This document shows, piece after piece, positions 26,035 to 35,514 of a stretch of 54,042 nt of DNA. The stretch is from Macrococcus sp. DPC7161 (lineage in GTDB: Bacteria; Bacillota; Bacilli; Staphylococcales; Staphylococcaceae), in assembly GCF_004117835.1 (NCBI RefSeq), contig NZ_SDSC01000011.1:1-54042 (forward strand), read 5' to 3'. The position numbers and the translations under genes were made by a program. Position 1 is the first letter of the stretch. Each line of letters opens with the position of its first letter. The notes under the pieces are model-generated. The model was not told where the DNA came from, made no database searches, and worked only from the letters and a program-made list of their open reading frames with translations.

Positions 26035-27233
26035 GCTGCACGCCCCTCCAACTGTTCATAAATACTGATGATGGATGGGTATACAAACGCATCTTCTGGA
26101 TGTTTGATTAACTGCTTCGCAAACAATAACAACTTGACTTCAACTTGCAGCCTCGATACTTCATCAAGCGATGTAATATCACTCACTTTTGCTAACCCAA
26201 CAATTCTACGGATAAGTTCTAACCCACAAATGACATAGCTATCTTGCAAAATTTCTCTAATATAACTACTAAATAGACTACGATGATGTAGTGCGACGTC
26301 ATGTGTGTGATTTTCTAAGATTGTAAATGCTTGTTGCTTAAATGTTTCTATCACTGCATCAATTTGCGATTGAATGTGTTCAGCTTGAGTGATGTTTCCG
26401 TGTACTTTTGCATGCGCATAAGCAAAGAATAAGTGTGCAAGTACATTGCCAACGTCATAACCCGCTGGTCCAAAAAAGCCAAACTCCGGATCGATGACTT
26501 TCAATGCATCACGATTCACAAATACAGAGCCAGAATGTAAATCGCCGTGGATTAAACTTTGCGCTTGATTTAAAAACTTTAGCTTTGCTTTTGCTACTGC
26601 ATCTTTAAGTGTTTCATCTGAGTATATAATGCGCTCAACATACGGTAATAAACGCTCACTAATTTCATTACGGTTGAAATGGTCATAAAATGGTTCGGTA
26701 TAAACCAAATCCTCTGATATCTCGCATAACTCTGGATTAATCATTTCTTTTTGTAGTGCTTTTTTATCTTTTGGCTTTAATACAAAGTCAGATGTTCTGA
26801 TTAATGTTTCAGCTAGATAAGTCCCTAAATGCTTACCTAAATCATTCACAATGACCCCTTCTTGTAATGCTGTTCTCAGCACTTGATAATCCTTTAAATC
26901 TTCCATAATCACACATTTCATCACTTCATCAATCAAATACACTTCAGGCACTAATTGAGGCACATATGTACCATGAATTTGTAACAATTTACCTTCACGA
27001 ATCACACGATCAGCCGATAATTGAAATTCATCTGAAATACGTGCAACCGTCCCTGAGTGCTTCAAAATAATAGACTTCCCTGTGTGATCTTCAATACGGA
27101 AAACATAGTTCAGATTGCCATCACCAATTTCTGATACCGTTAAATCTTCATGGTCAAAAAATTGCGTCTTAGTAATCACATATTGCTTTACATCTTCAAC
27201 ATCCATTAAAAAATATTGTTCAAATCTCCCCAT
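26031..27233 (-). CDS. mtnK: S-methyl-5-thioribose kinase
   Basis: A 400-residue APH-like small-molecule kinase with the catalytic-loop motif HGDLHSGSVFVN and the metal-binding VIDPEFGFFGPAGYDVGN. It phosphorylates methylthioribose with ATP and commits it to salvage. It is the first gene of the operon, with RBS GGGGTG before the ATG, and lies directly after the SAM-I riboswitch and its terminator. Confidence 0.94.
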   Translation of the reverse strand: MGRFEQYFLMDVEDVKQYVITKTQFFDHEDLTVSEIGDGNLNYVFRIEDHTGKSIILKHSGTVARISDEFQLSADRVIREGKLLQIHGTYVPQLVPEVYLIDEVMKCVIMEDLKDYQVLRTALQEGVIVNDLGKHLGTYLAETLIRTSDFVLKPKDKKALQKEMINPELCEISEDLVYTEPFYDHFNRNEISERLLPYVERIIYSDETLKDAVAKAKLKFLNQAQSLIHGDLHSGSVFVNRDALKVIDPEFGFFGPAGYDVGNVLAHLFFAYAHAKVHGNITQAEHIQSQIDAVIETFKQQAFTILENHTHDVALHHRSLFSSYIREILQDSYVICGLELIRRIVGLAKVSDITSLDEVSRLQVEVKLLLFAKQLIKHPEDAFVYPSIISIYEQLEGRAA

Positions 27234-27258
27234 TTTTTCACCCCTTAAAAAATTTCAA

Positions 27259-27297
27259 CAAAAAAAACGTTCTCCCCTCACAAGAAGGAAAAACGTT
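27259..27297 (-). terminator. Riboswitch expression-platform terminator
   Basis: On the minus strand the arms AACGTTTTTCC and GGGGAGAACGTT pair across a short loop and are followed by eight T residues, directly after the aptamer and 26 nt before mtnK. When SAM is bound the aptamer would leave this terminator free to form. Confidence 0.88.
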
Positions 27298-27312
27298 CGC
27301 CATTTAGTATCT

Positions 27313-27417
27313 CTACTTATCTTTCAATGCATATGCATTGTAGGAATTGGCACCTTTTCCTTTTGGACAGGTTGCTGGACGTCATAGGGCCTATTCCCTC
27401 GGTCACTCTTGATAAGA
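27313..27417 (-). promoter_or_regulatory. SAM-I (S-box) riboswitch aptamer
   Basis: On the minus strand the S-box consensus elements appear in order: CTTATCAAGAG at the 5' end of P1, GAGGGA, GGCCC-ATGA, CAGCAACC, AAGGTGCCAATTCC and the P1-closing GATAAG. A terminator follows before mtnK. It should shut off the methionine-salvage operon when S-adenosylmethionine is abundant. Confidence 0.95.
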
Positions 27418-27508
27418 ATTATTTAATTTTTTGTTATTTATGATATTAAATCATCATAATGACAATGTCAACAAGTTTTCTGAATTTTGATATTTTTTAG
27501 ATGATTTA

Positions 27509-28258
27509 TCATTTTAATCGTCCATAGTATACATACGTTTCATTCGGTACAATCAATTGATTGTCTTTACTGTATTTATCAAAGACCACTTCTAATTCTT
27601 TTACAAACTTCGGGTAAAGTGGATCAGTATTACTTAATGCATAAGACGCTGATAAACATCGGTTAACAAATCCTTCTTTACAATAATCAAATGGATAATC
27701 AAATGTTTGTCGCTCGAATTGCCCATCAAAAAAGGCATCTATAACAACTTCTTCACTATTTTTACCACCACTAAAACCTTCAAACAATGGGCAATAACGC
27801 TCAAATACTTGCTGCGTTGCAATGTTTACTGGCACATCTTTTTTCCTACTGTTCCAAATTAAAAAGACATTGCCATCTGGTTTCAATATGCGCTTTGCTT
27901 CTTTTTTGAACTTAACAGGATCAAACCAGTGAAACGCTTGTGCGACAGTAATGATATCATATTGATCTGTTTCTAACTCAGTATCTTCAGCTGGACGTTC
28001 TACCACTGTTAGTTTAGGATCTTCTAAACTGTCCTTTAACAAAGTAACCATTGCATCATTAGGTTCAACTGCTGTGACATAAGCATCCAGATCTAATAAC
28101 AATTCGGTAAATTTACCTGTCCCGGCACCAATATCTGCAACTTGAGCATCTTTAAAGTTAAAATTTTCCTCTAAAAATTTCATCAATGATCTTGGATAAC
28201 TCGGCCGTGCATTTTGATAGATTTTCGCTTTGTCTGTAAATAATTGTGTATTATCCAT
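27509..28258 (-). CDS. Class I SAM-dependent methyltransferase
   Basis: A 249-residue Rossmann-fold methyltransferase. The SAM-binding motif I is VADIGAGTGKFTELLL (about residues 40-55), the acidic end of strand two is AVEP, and AFHWFD is motif IV of the type seen in methyltransferase domain 11 proteins. The methyl acceptor is unknown. It lies 18 nt after the M29 aminopeptidase gene on the same strand. Confidence 0.83.
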   Translation of the reverse strand: MDNTQLFTDKAKIYQNARPSYPRSLMKFLEENFNFKDAQVADIGAGTGKFTELLLDLDAYVTAVEPNDAMVTLLKDSLEDPKLTVVERPAEDTELETDQYDIITVAQAFHWFDPVKFKKEAKRILKPDGNVFLIWNSRKKDVPVNIATQQVFERYCPLFEGFSGGKNSEEVVIDAFFDGQFERQTFDYPFDYCKEGFVNRCLSASYALSNTDPLYPKFVKELEVVFDKYSKDNQLIVPNETYVYYGRLK

Positions 28259-28276
28259 ACGAAAAACTCCTTTTCA

Positions 28277-29500
28277 TTACTGTATTGCCCAAAGTCCATT
28301 TCTAAAGACCGGTTCACTTGTACCATCTTTATAATAACCATCAATATTTAAAGATTCACTGCCAATCATAAAATCAATATGACTGATGCTGTCATTAAAA
28401 CCTAAATTCATCTGTTCTTCAGTTGACTTATCTTGTGCACCTTCTAACACATGTGGGAATGAATCACCAATCGCCAAATGGCATGATGCATTTTCATCAT
28501 AGAGCGTATTATAAAATAGTGTGCCACTTTGATAAATCGGTGTATTTACGGGTACTAAGGCAATTTCACCTAATCGCTTCATACCATCATCCATACTCAA
28601 TAAACCTTCTAATGTTTTAATCCCTTGCTTCGCACTATAATCAATAACCACACCATCTTTAAAAGTTAGTTTAAAGTCATCAATAATCTTACCACGCACA
28701 CTTAGAGGTAATGAATTGGTTACATAACCGTCTACACGTCTATAGTCAGGAGATGTAAATATTTCTTCTGTAGGCATATTCACTACAATATTTGTACCTT
28801 TTCCATTCACTTCATCTGCGCCAACCCACTTTGCACCCGGGATTAAACCGACCTTTAAATCCGTACCTGGAGCCGTATAATGTAAATAATCAAATCCCTT
28901 ATCCGAAAGTCTTTTGGCAACTGTTTTTAAATGTTCAATGTGTTGTTGCCAAGCTACAACCGAATCCGCTTCATTCAAACGCATGATTTTAAAGAATGTA
29001 TTTAATAACTTTTCTTTCGCGGCTTCTCCTTTTAAATCAGGGTAAACAAGTTCAGCCCATTCAATTGAAGGATACCCAACAATACACCATGTTTGATTAA
29101 ATGCACCAAAACTATCTGAAACCTTTTTAAAGTGCTTCACTTTACTCGCCATTACTTTATTCATTTTCTCCTCATCTAAATCTTTATATAATTCAGGTGA
29201 TTGGCTTTCAATTTTGAGATAAGCAATTTTCTCTTCAATCATATAATCTTGTTCCATCTCTAAATGCTTTGGAAATTCAATTAATGTTGTTTCCTCTTGA
29301 TGCGTATAATGAAGCTTGTTCACTTCACCATCCTCATATTCTACTTTTACCGATTTTGCGCCTTTTTCATAAGCACTTTTCACGACTGCTCTTACAAACT
29401 CAGCTGCATGAATATCTGAACTGATTTCTAAACGTTCACCTTTTTGAATATTTAATCCAACTTGTACTACGATATCTGCATATTTTTTTAATAAATCCAT
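28277..29500 (-). CDS. Aminopeptidase, M29 family (AmpS/PepS type), copy 1
   Basis: A 407-residue metallo-aminopeptidase of the thermophilic aminopeptidase family. Characteristic segments are NMPTEEIFTSPDYRRVDG, NSLPLSVRG, NASCHLAIGDSFPH and HIDFMIGS, which carry the dinuclear-metal ligands. It removes N-terminal residues from peptides in the cytoplasm. It starts 9 nt after the Tag gene stop. A clear paralogue lies at 36303-37529 and aligns over the whole length. Confidence 0.9.
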   Translation of the reverse strand: MDLLKKYADIVVQVGLNIQKGERLEISSDIHAAEFVRAVVKSAYEKGAKSVKVEYEDGEVNKLHYTHQEETTLIEFPKHLEMEQDYMIEEKIAYLKIESQSPELYKDLDEEKMNKVMASKVKHFKKVSDSFGAFNQTWCIVGYPSIEWAELVYPDLKGEAAKEKLLNTFFKIMRLNEADSVVAWQQHIEHLKTVAKRLSDKGFDYLHYTAPGTDLKVGLIPGAKWVGADEVNGKGTNIVVNMPTEEIFTSPDYRRVDGYVTNSLPLSVRGKIIDDFKLTFKDGVVIDYSAKQGIKTLEGLLSMDDGMKRLGEIALVPVNTPIYQSGTLFYNTLYDENASCHLAIGDSFPHVLEGAQDKSTEEQMNLGFNDSISHIDFMIGSESLNIDGYYKDGTSEPVFRNGLWAIQ

Positions 29501-29509
29501 ATTTTCCCC

Positions 29510-30043
29510 CTAGTTTAACCAATCTTGAACAAGACCAATAGCACCTAAATAACTGTAAATAATTACAGGGCCAACAAATTTAAAGCCTCTTTTCTTTAAA
29601 TCTTTACTAATCTTTTCGCTAAGCGTGTTTATCGTCGGAATATCTCGCTCATCATCGTAATATGTAATGACCGGTTTCCCTTCTGTAAATGACCATATGT
29701 ATTTGTCAAATGAACCAAATGCTTGTTGCACTTTAATAAATTGTTGCGCGTTATTGATGATGCTATTAATTTTTAAACGATGACGAATGATGCCTTCATT
29801 TTGCATCAATCTCTCCACATCTGCTTCGTTGTACTCAGCTATTTTTAAATAATCAAATTGATCAAATGCATCTATATATGCTTGGCGTTTCCTTAATATT
29901 GTCAACCAGCTCAGTCCTGCTTGTTGCCCTTCAAGAATTAGCATCTCAAATAAATAACGATCGTCATGAGATTCGATTTGCCATTCATTATCGTAATAGT
30001 CACGCATTAGTTCGTGTGAGTCAGCCCATTTGTGTCTTTTCAT
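29510..30043 (-). CDS. tag: DNA-3-methyladenine glycosylase I, zinc-site-lacking variant
   Basis: A 177-residue HhH-superfamily glycosylase that excises 3-methyladenine from DNA. The catalytic/base-pocket motif LEGQQAGLSWLTILRKR is intact. The N-terminus reads MKRHKWADSHELMRDYYDNEW, where typical Tag has Cys4 and the histidine of YHDNEWG; here these are His and Tyr. The C-terminal His/Cys pair is also missing (YSYLGAIGLVQDWLN, then stop). The zinc site is therefore absent. Confidence 0.85.
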   Translation of the reverse strand: MKRHKWADSHELMRDYYDNEWQIESHDDRYLFEMLILEGQQAGLSWLTILRKRQAYIDAFDQFDYLKIAEYNEADVERLMQNEGIIRHRLKINSIINNAQQFIKVQQAFGSFDKYIWSFTEGKPVITYYDDERDIPTINTLSEKISKDLKKRGFKFVGPVIIYSYLGAIGLVQDWLN

Positions 30044-30128
30044 CTTGTCACACCCTCAATATTTATTACAGAAATTTCTGATAATTAAATTATGGCAATG
30101 ATGCTTTAAATATTCAATAACAAATTAA

Positions 30129-30155
30129 AAAGATGCTCAAAATCGAGCATCTTTA
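30129..30155 (-). terminator. Intrinsic terminator after chrA
   Basis: A perfect 10-bp stem (AAAGATGCTC with GAGCATCTTT, 6-nt loop) is followed on the minus strand by a T-run. It lies at the chrA stop codon and separates it from tag. Confidence 0.88.
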
Positions 30156-31298
30156 CAATAATAAATATCCTATTGTCCCACCGAGTATCACAATAATCCA
30201 AGGGGGCTGTTTTTTATAAATTAAAAAATAGAGTAAAACACTAAGTACACCTGTTTTAATATCAATGATACCATGTTGCAAAATAGGTGACATAAAGCTC
30301 GCCATAAGAATACCTACTACAGCAGCATTAACACCGATTAAACCATTTCTGATATATGATTTATTGCGCAACGTTTCCCAAAATGGCATTACCGAAAATA
30401 CCAACAAAAAGGCAGGTAAAAATATGGCGATCATCGCCAAAACACCACCGTATACACCTTTTATACTCGCACCAAGAAAGCTTGCAAATGTAAATAGCGG
30501 ACCAGGAACTGCTTGTGCAAGTCCATAACCTGTTATGAAAGTCTCTTCATTGATCCATTGTGGCACAAATTCATTTTGTAATAATGGTAGTACAACATGC
30601 CCTCCACCAAATACCAATAATCCTGTGCGAAACAACTTATCAAATACGACCACATCTTCATACTTTGTGAAATACGCTATTAACGGTAAGACAAGCATAA
30701 GAAATACTAACAAGCTTAAACTGATCCAGCCAAAGCGTTTAGATAACTGAAATGACATGCTCGCCTGGTTTTTTTGTTCTTGTTTGAAGCAAAAGGCACC
30801 TAGTACCCCACTTAATAAAATCAACACAACATGTAACCAAGCCACTTTCAAAAATAACAATAATAACAAACAAAAAATCGCAATGAGTGCTGTCATCACG
30901 CCTTTAATATGTTGTTTTATCATGCCTATGATTGCATGCAATACAATCACCACAGCAACCACTTTCAAACCTTGAATAAGTCCTGCGTCCAAATGAAACA
31001 TTTGATAAGTCATTGAAGCAACAATCAACAATAACACGCTTGGTAATGTAAAACCTAAAAAGGCCAATATTGCCCCAACAATGCCACCCTTTAATAATCC
31101 AATGGTTATGCCCACTTGACTACTCGCTGGTCCAGGTAGAAATTGACATAACGCGACAATCTCTTGATAAGTTGAACTAGATAACCATTTTTTCTTTTCT
31201 ACATATTCATTTCTAAAATAACCTAAGTGTGCAACAGGCCCACCAAAACTGGTTACACCAAGTTTTAATGCTGTAAAAAATATAATCCAATAATACAT
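30153..31298 (-). CDS. chrA: Chromate transporter ChrA, bidomain
   Basis: A 381-residue membrane protein with two homologous CHR halves. The N-half signature is TSFGGPVAHLGYFRNEYVEKK with FLPGPASSQVG. The C-half is LFRTGLLVFGGGHVVLPLL with GYGLAQAVPGPLF. Such proteins export chromate by proton-driven efflux, although natural substrates may differ. No chrB-type regulator gene is adjacent. An inverted repeat over the RBS region may be an operator. Confidence 0.9.
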   Translation of the reverse strand: MYYWIIFFTALKLGVTSFGGPVAHLGYFRNEYVEKKKWLSSSTYQEIVALCQFLPGPASSQVGITIGLLKGGIVGAILAFLGFTLPSVLLLIVASMTYQMFHLDAGLIQGLKVVAVVIVLHAIIGMIKQHIKGVMTALIAIFCLLLLLFLKVAWLHVVLILLSGVLGAFCFKQEQKNQASMSFQLSKRFGWISLSLLVFLMLVLPLIAYFTKYEDVVVFDKLFRTGLLVFGGGHVVLPLLQNEFVPQWINEETFITGYGLAQAVPGPLFTFASFLGASIKGVYGGVLAMIAIFLPAFLLVFSVMPFWETLRNKSYIRNGLIGVNAAVVGILMASFMSPILQHGIIDIKTGVLSVLLYFLIYKKQPPWIIVILGGTIGYLLL

Positions 31299-31308
31299 AT
31301 GACACCTC

Positions 31309-31330
31309 TTTCGATATCATAGTATCGAAA
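31309..31330 (-). promoter_or_regulatory. Candidate operator upstream of chrA
   Basis: An inverted repeat TTTCGATA (31309-31316) and TATCGAAA (31323-31330), 6 nt apart, lies about 10 nt upstream of the chrA start and abuts its RBS (GAGGTG). This position suits a repressor site. The regulator is unknown. Confidence 0.5.
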
Positions 31331-31364
31331 TGATGTAAATTTTTGATGACAAATGAATAAAGAT

Positions 31365-32069
31365 TTATTTTCTTAACTTTAATATTAAGAATAATGGGAT
31401 TTGCTGTCTTCTTTTTAAATCTAAATCATCATCAAATAAAATCGGTTTCGGTTTTCCTTCTTTAATCATCTCCACTTTAAATCCTGCATCAATAGCATAT
31501 TGGAAATAATCTTCAATCGTGCGATGATACTTTTTCACTTCTTGCCCCATCCAATCTTCGTAACGACTACCGTTTTCAAAATAACGTTTTACTTCTATTA
31601 CTTCTTTAGATTGATGGTTTTCTATGTTCGCAGTATATACTGGATGTTGTACTGAAAATAAAAAGATGCCTTGTGGCTTAAGTGCTTGATAAATTTTTTC
31701 AAAAAGGATTTGTGGCTTTGATGAATAATGCATCACAAGCCTTGAAGTAATCAGATGATATTTTGCATATGGATATTGAAAGGACTCCATATCTATTTGA
31801 ATCAGTTTATCTTCTTCAGTTAAGTTTTCCTTTGCACGTACAATCATGTTTTCAGATGGATCAATGCCTGTATAGTGCAAATAACCCTTCTTCTCTAAAT
31901 CATATTTAAACTGTCCATCCCCGCAACCAATATCCAAAACAACACCATCTTCTATAGGGTCAATAAGCTCCATGATGATAGGCAATTCAATGAGGTTATT
32001 TGGACTCATCGCTCGATGCCTTCGTGTCATATAATTTTCAAAAAATAGTTCGTTGTCATAAATCGACAT
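31365..32069 (-). CDS. Class I SAM-dependent methyltransferase
   Basis: A 234-residue Rossmann-fold methyltransferase. Motif I is VVLDIGCGDGQFKYDLEKKG (about residues 39-58), followed by TGIDPSENM and a short-chain tail common in small-molecule methyltransferases. The substrate is unknown. It is separated from chrA by about 65 nt and divergent from the DUF402 gene. Confidence 0.82.
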   Translation of the reverse strand: MSIYDNELFFENYMTRRHRAMSPNNLIELPIIMELIDPIEDGVVLDIGCGDGQFKYDLEKKGYLHYTGIDPSENMIVRAKENLTEEDKLIQIDMESFQYPYAKYHLITSRLVMHYSSKPQILFEKIYQALKPQGIFLFSVQHPVYTANIENHQSKEVIEVKRYFENGSRYEDWMGQEVKKYHRTIEDYFQYAIDAGFKVEMIKEGKPKPILFDDDLDLKRRQQIPLFLILKLRK

Positions 32070-32254
32070 ACCAACACCCCTTTATTTAAATTTTCTGAAT
32101 ATTAATTCAATAATATCAATTTCTATTTATTTTTTAAAGATTTTATTAAATATGTGTATTTTATTTGTTTTCTCGTTGAAAGCGTTTTATTTTTTAGAAG
32201 TATGCTTTATACTTACATTATAAAAATCGATAAAGTGGCAATTAGGAGGAAGCT

Positions 32255-32767
32255 ATGGGAAAACCAATCAAAATCATCTCAAAAAAATACCCTCGAATTC
32301 CTCATTTAGAATTTGAAGGCATATTAATCGAGGAAACGCCTCGTTATTTCTTTGTTTATTGCGATAAAAATACCGTACTAACACATCATATAAATAAAGA
32401 AACATACATTACACCGCACCAAACATTACATTTCTTCTCAAAATATCATGGCTATACGGTTTCAATCGGTATTGATGACAACTTTAAACCTATCAATAGC
32501 TTTTGTAATATCTCAACACCATGTTTAAAAGATGAAGCTGGAAATATTACATACACCGATTTAGAGATGGATTATGTTCAAAAAGATAATGGAAAATGGG
32601 AACTATTAAAGCATGAAGACTTTGTAAAACGCAGTCAATTAATGCATTATCCTTTTCAACTGACTAATTTTGCACTCGTTTCTCTACAAGAACTAAAAAA
32701 CAATATTTCTGATGGGATATTCCCATTTGGTGTAGAAACATATGAAGATGTAAAGCTTATGCTATAA
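32255..32767 (+). CDS. DUF402-family nucleotide phosphatase-like protein
   Basis: A 170-residue protein of the DUF402/FomD-like family. The typical order is NIS-P....DLEMDYVQKDNGKWELLKHEDF, where the conserved Asp/Glu residues bind divalent metal. Characterised members, including one from S. aureus, hydrolyse nucleoside di- and triphosphates. RBS TTAGGAGGAAGC precedes the ATG. A TGAAAGCG half of a cre-like site lies upstream near 32175 but does not complete the consensus. Confidence 0.75.
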   Translation: MGKPIKIISKKYPRIPHLEFEGILIEETPRYFFVYCDKNTVLTHHINKETYITPHQTLHFFSKYHGYTVSIGIDDNFKPINSFCNISTPCLKDEAGNITYTDLEMDYVQKDNGKWELLKHEDFVKRSQLMHYPFQLTNFALVSLQELKNNISDGIFPFGVETYEDVKLML

Positions 32768-32796
32768 GCCATACATCTTCATTTTTCTTTCATATT

Positions 32797-34920
32797 TTAT
32801 TTTAATTTGATTCTCTGTAATCTTAATGCATTTAAAACAACTGACACTGAACTAAATGCCATTGCGGCACCTGCTATCCATGGTGCGAGCATCCCACTCG
32901 CTGCAATTGGTATACCTATAATGTTATATATAAATGCGAAAAATAAATTTTGTTTAATATTACGTACTGTTAATTTACTAATTTGGATGGCTTCAGTGAC
33001 TTTTGTAATATCACCTTTTACTAAAGTAATATCCGATGTTTCAATCGCAATATCTGTACCTGTACCCATCGCAATACCAACATCTGCTTCTGCTAATGCA
33101 GGTGCATCATTAATACCGTCACCAACCATGCCTGTTTTATGATGTGCTTTAATCGTCTTAACGACATTAAGTTTTTCTTCAGGTAAGACTTCTGCGTAAA
33201 TATTTTTTATACCGACTTCTTTAGCTACAGCATTTGCGACACTTTTTTGATCACCTGTTAATAAATAAACTTCTAACCCCATTGCATGCATGGATAGTAT
33301 TGCCTCTTTAGCATTTTCTTTTATCGGATCACTGACAGCAATTAATCCTTTCAACTTGCCATCAATACGCACAATAACGACTGTTTTTGATTGAGATAAA
33401 GTAAGATAAGTTTTTTCGAATGTACCTAATGTATTAAACATCTTTAAATTACCTACTTCAACAAGTTGACCATCTACCACACCTTGAATGCCTTGACCAG
33501 TAATCGACTGTACTGATGTGACTTTATGTCCTGTTTCTTTACTGATTGCACTTGCAATAGGATGTTCAGAATGAGCTTCTAACGCTTGAACATATTGATA
33601 TTCTTTATCAGTAAGACCGATGATGTCTGTTACTTCTGGTTGCCCTTTTGTAATTGTCCCCGTTTTATCTAATACGATTGCTGTCAGTTTACCTGACGTT
33701 TCTAAGTATTCGCCACCTTTAAACAGAATACCAAGTTCGGCAGCACGACCCGTCCCTGCCATAATAGATGTCGGTGTTGCAAGACCTAGTGCACATGGAC
33801 AAGCTATGACCAACACCGCAATCGCACTTTGAAATGCGGCATTCAAATCACCATTTGTAATCACAAAATACCATAATAAAAATGTGATCATTGCTATCAA
33901 CACAACAATAGGTACAAATACATTACTAACTTTATCTGCAATGCGTTGTATTTCTGCTTTACTACCTTGGGCTTGTTCAACAATTTTAATAATATGTGCA
34001 AGCATCGTATCATCTATGGCTTTTGTAGGTTGTATTTTAACTGCACCTGTTTGATTGATTGTTGCACTATAAACTGTTTGTCCTGCACTTTTAGTTACTG
34101 GAATACTTTCACCAGTGAGCATGCTTTCATCCACCGATGTATTGCCTTCAATAATAAGCCCATCAATCGGAAATTTTTCTCCTGGCTTCACAAGAACAAT
34201 ATCTGTCATTTCGATATATTTCACTGGTACTTCCAAAGGTTGACCATCACGTTCAACCATCGCTGTTTTACTTTGTAATTGAACCAATTTACGAATGGCA
34301 TCACTTGATTTCCCTTTTGCACGTGCTTCAAAGTATTTCCCAAGCAATATCAATGTAATTAAAACGGCACTTGTTTCAAAGTATAAATGCGGATGATGCA
34401 TCGTTAATGTTTGGTACACACTATACAAATACGCACTCATTGTTCCCATTACAACCAAAACATCCATATTGGCACTTTTATTGATAAGTGCTTTATATGC
34501 GCTTATAAAAAATGGATAGCCTATGCCAAATTGTACAATCGAAGCGATGAACCATTGAAAATAAGGGTTCATTAAAATGTTCGGCATATAGACATTATTT
34601 GTATACGGCATATGTCCAAACATTGTATATAATAATGGTAAAGATAGTATGCTAGAAAGAATTACGCGATTGCGCTTTGTTTTTAACTGACGCTCATGTA
34701 AATATAAATCTTCTTCAACACGAATATGTGCACCATACCCTAACTTTTCAATACGTGCAATCACTTGTTCCACTTGAATTTGATCTAAATTGACCGTGGC
34801 AACTTCAGTCGCTAAATTAACTTTGGCATCCACGCCATCCATACGATTTAACACTTTTTCAATACGACTCGAACAAGCTGCACATGTCATACCTGTTACA
34901 GTAAGTTGATGTTGTTCCAT
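32797..34920 (-). CDS. copA: Copper-exporting P1B-type ATPase CopA
   Basis: A 707-residue P-type ATPase. A single N-terminal heavy-metal domain carries [10 protein letters not shown] (Cys13, Cys16). The intramembrane CPC motif is [11 protein letters not shown], the phosphorylation motif is DKTGTITKG, the P1B HP motif is SEHPIASA, and the nucleotide domain hinge is [10 protein letters not shown]. It pumps Cu(I) outward. S. aureus CopA has two metal domains, so this is the shorter form. The ATG at 34920 is chosen over GTG at 34929 because GAGGTG lies 8 nt before it. No copZ follows. Confidence 0.93.
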   Translation of the reverse strand: MEQHQLTVTGMTCAACSSRIEKVLNRMDGVDAKVNLATEVATVNLDQIQVEQVIARIEKLGYGAHIRVEEDLYLHERQLKTKRNRVILSSILSLPLLYTMFGHMPYTNNVYMPNILMNPYFQWFIASIVQFGIGYPFFISAYKALINKSANMDVLVVMGTMSAYLYSVYQTLTMHHPHLYFETSAVLITLILLGKYFEARAKGKSSDAIRKLVQLQSKTAMVERDGQPLEVPVKYIEMTDIVLVKPGEKFPIDGLIIEGNTSVDESMLTGESIPVTKSAGQTVYSATINQTGAVKIQPTKAIDDTMLAHIIKIVEQAQGSKAEIQRIADKVSNVFVPIVVLIAMITFLLWYFVITNGDLNAAFQSAIAVLVIACPCALGLATPTSIMAGTGRAAELGILFKGGEYLETSGKLTAIVLDKTGTITKGQPEVTDIIGLTDKEYQYVQALEAHSEHPIASAISKETGHKVTSVQSITGQGIQGVVDGQLVEVGNLKMFNTLGTFEKTYLTLSQSKTVVIVRIDGKLKGLIAVSDPIKENAKEAILSMHAMGLEVYLLTGDQKSVANAVAKEVGIKNIYAEVLPEEKLNVVKTIKAHHKTGMVGDGINDAPALAEADVGIAMGTGTDIAIETSDITLVKGDITKVTEAIQISKLTVRNIKQNLFFAFIYNIIGIPIAASGMLAPWIAGAAMAFSSVSVVLNALRLQRIKLK

Positions 34921-34940
34921 CCTATTCACCTCAAAATCAA

Positions 34941-34959
34941 TATACCCCTTATAGGTATA
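34941..34959 (-). promoter_or_regulatory. CsoR-like copper operator upstream of copA
   Basis: The inverted repeat TATACCCCTTATAGGTATA (34941-34959) lies about 20 nt upstream of the copA start. It resembles CsoR boxes of Firmicutes (ATACCC...GGGTAT), with one arm weakened (CCCC against AGG). Copper would relieve CsoR repression. No csoR gene is in the window. Confidence 0.7.
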
Positions 34960-35067
34960 TCTGTAAAGAAAAACATACTTGTCATCAATGAAAACAGCAA
35001 CAACACCAACATATCAATTATCATCATTTACAATTCATTAGTAGGAATGTTTAGGTCGTCGTGTGCA

Positions 35068-35480
35068 TCTATGGCGATATTTTCTTTTTATCGCCGTAGT
35101 TTGCATGTTCTGATGGGTATTCTTGTGAATCTATGGCGATATTTTCGTTTTATCGCCGTAGTTTGCGTGCTCTGATGGGTATTCTTGTGAATCTATGGCG
35201 ATATTTTCGTTTTATCGCCGTAGTTTGCGTGCTCTGATGGGTATTCTTGTGAATCTATGGCGATATTTTCGTTTTATCGCCGTAGTTTGCATGTTCTGAT
35301 GGGTATTCTTGTGCATCTATGGCGATATTTTCGTTTTATCGCCGTAGTTTGCATGCTCTGATGGGTATTCTTGTGCATCTATGGCGATATTTTCGTTTTA
35401 TCGCCGTAGTTTACATGTTCTGATGGGTATTCGTGTGCATCTATGGCGATATTTTCGTTTTATCGCCGTAGTTTGCATGC
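35068..35480. repeat. Tandem array B: 62-bp hairpin repeats, about 6.6 copies
   Basis: Units start at 35068, 35130, 35192, 35254, 35316 and 35378, with a partial seventh at 35440. Each contains TCTATGGCGATATTTTC and TTTATCGCCGTAGTTTG, giving the perfect hairpin GGCGATA/TATCGCC, followed by a GTTCTGATGGGTATTC-type second half. Units differ at a few positions (GTGAA or GTGCA at the junction, GCATGTT or GCGTGCT). The array lies upstream of the copA promoter and downstream of another terminator. It is homologous to array A, with the same period. The remaining 35480-35514 and 34961-35067 hold no gene. Confidence 0.93.
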
Positions 35481-35514
35481 TTGAACGAACGCCCTACTTC
35501 TACCAATAACAAAA

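Noticed and set aside
32170-32190. cre-like sequence TGAAAGCGTTTTAT upstream of the DUF402 gene.
   Set aside because: The second half does not meet the conserved CA positions of the cre consensus, and no sugar-use gene follows.
35068-35480. Possible CRISPR array because of regular repeats and hairpin cores.
   Set aside because: The parts between hairpins are nearly identical from unit to unit, so there are no unique spacers, and no cas genes are present.
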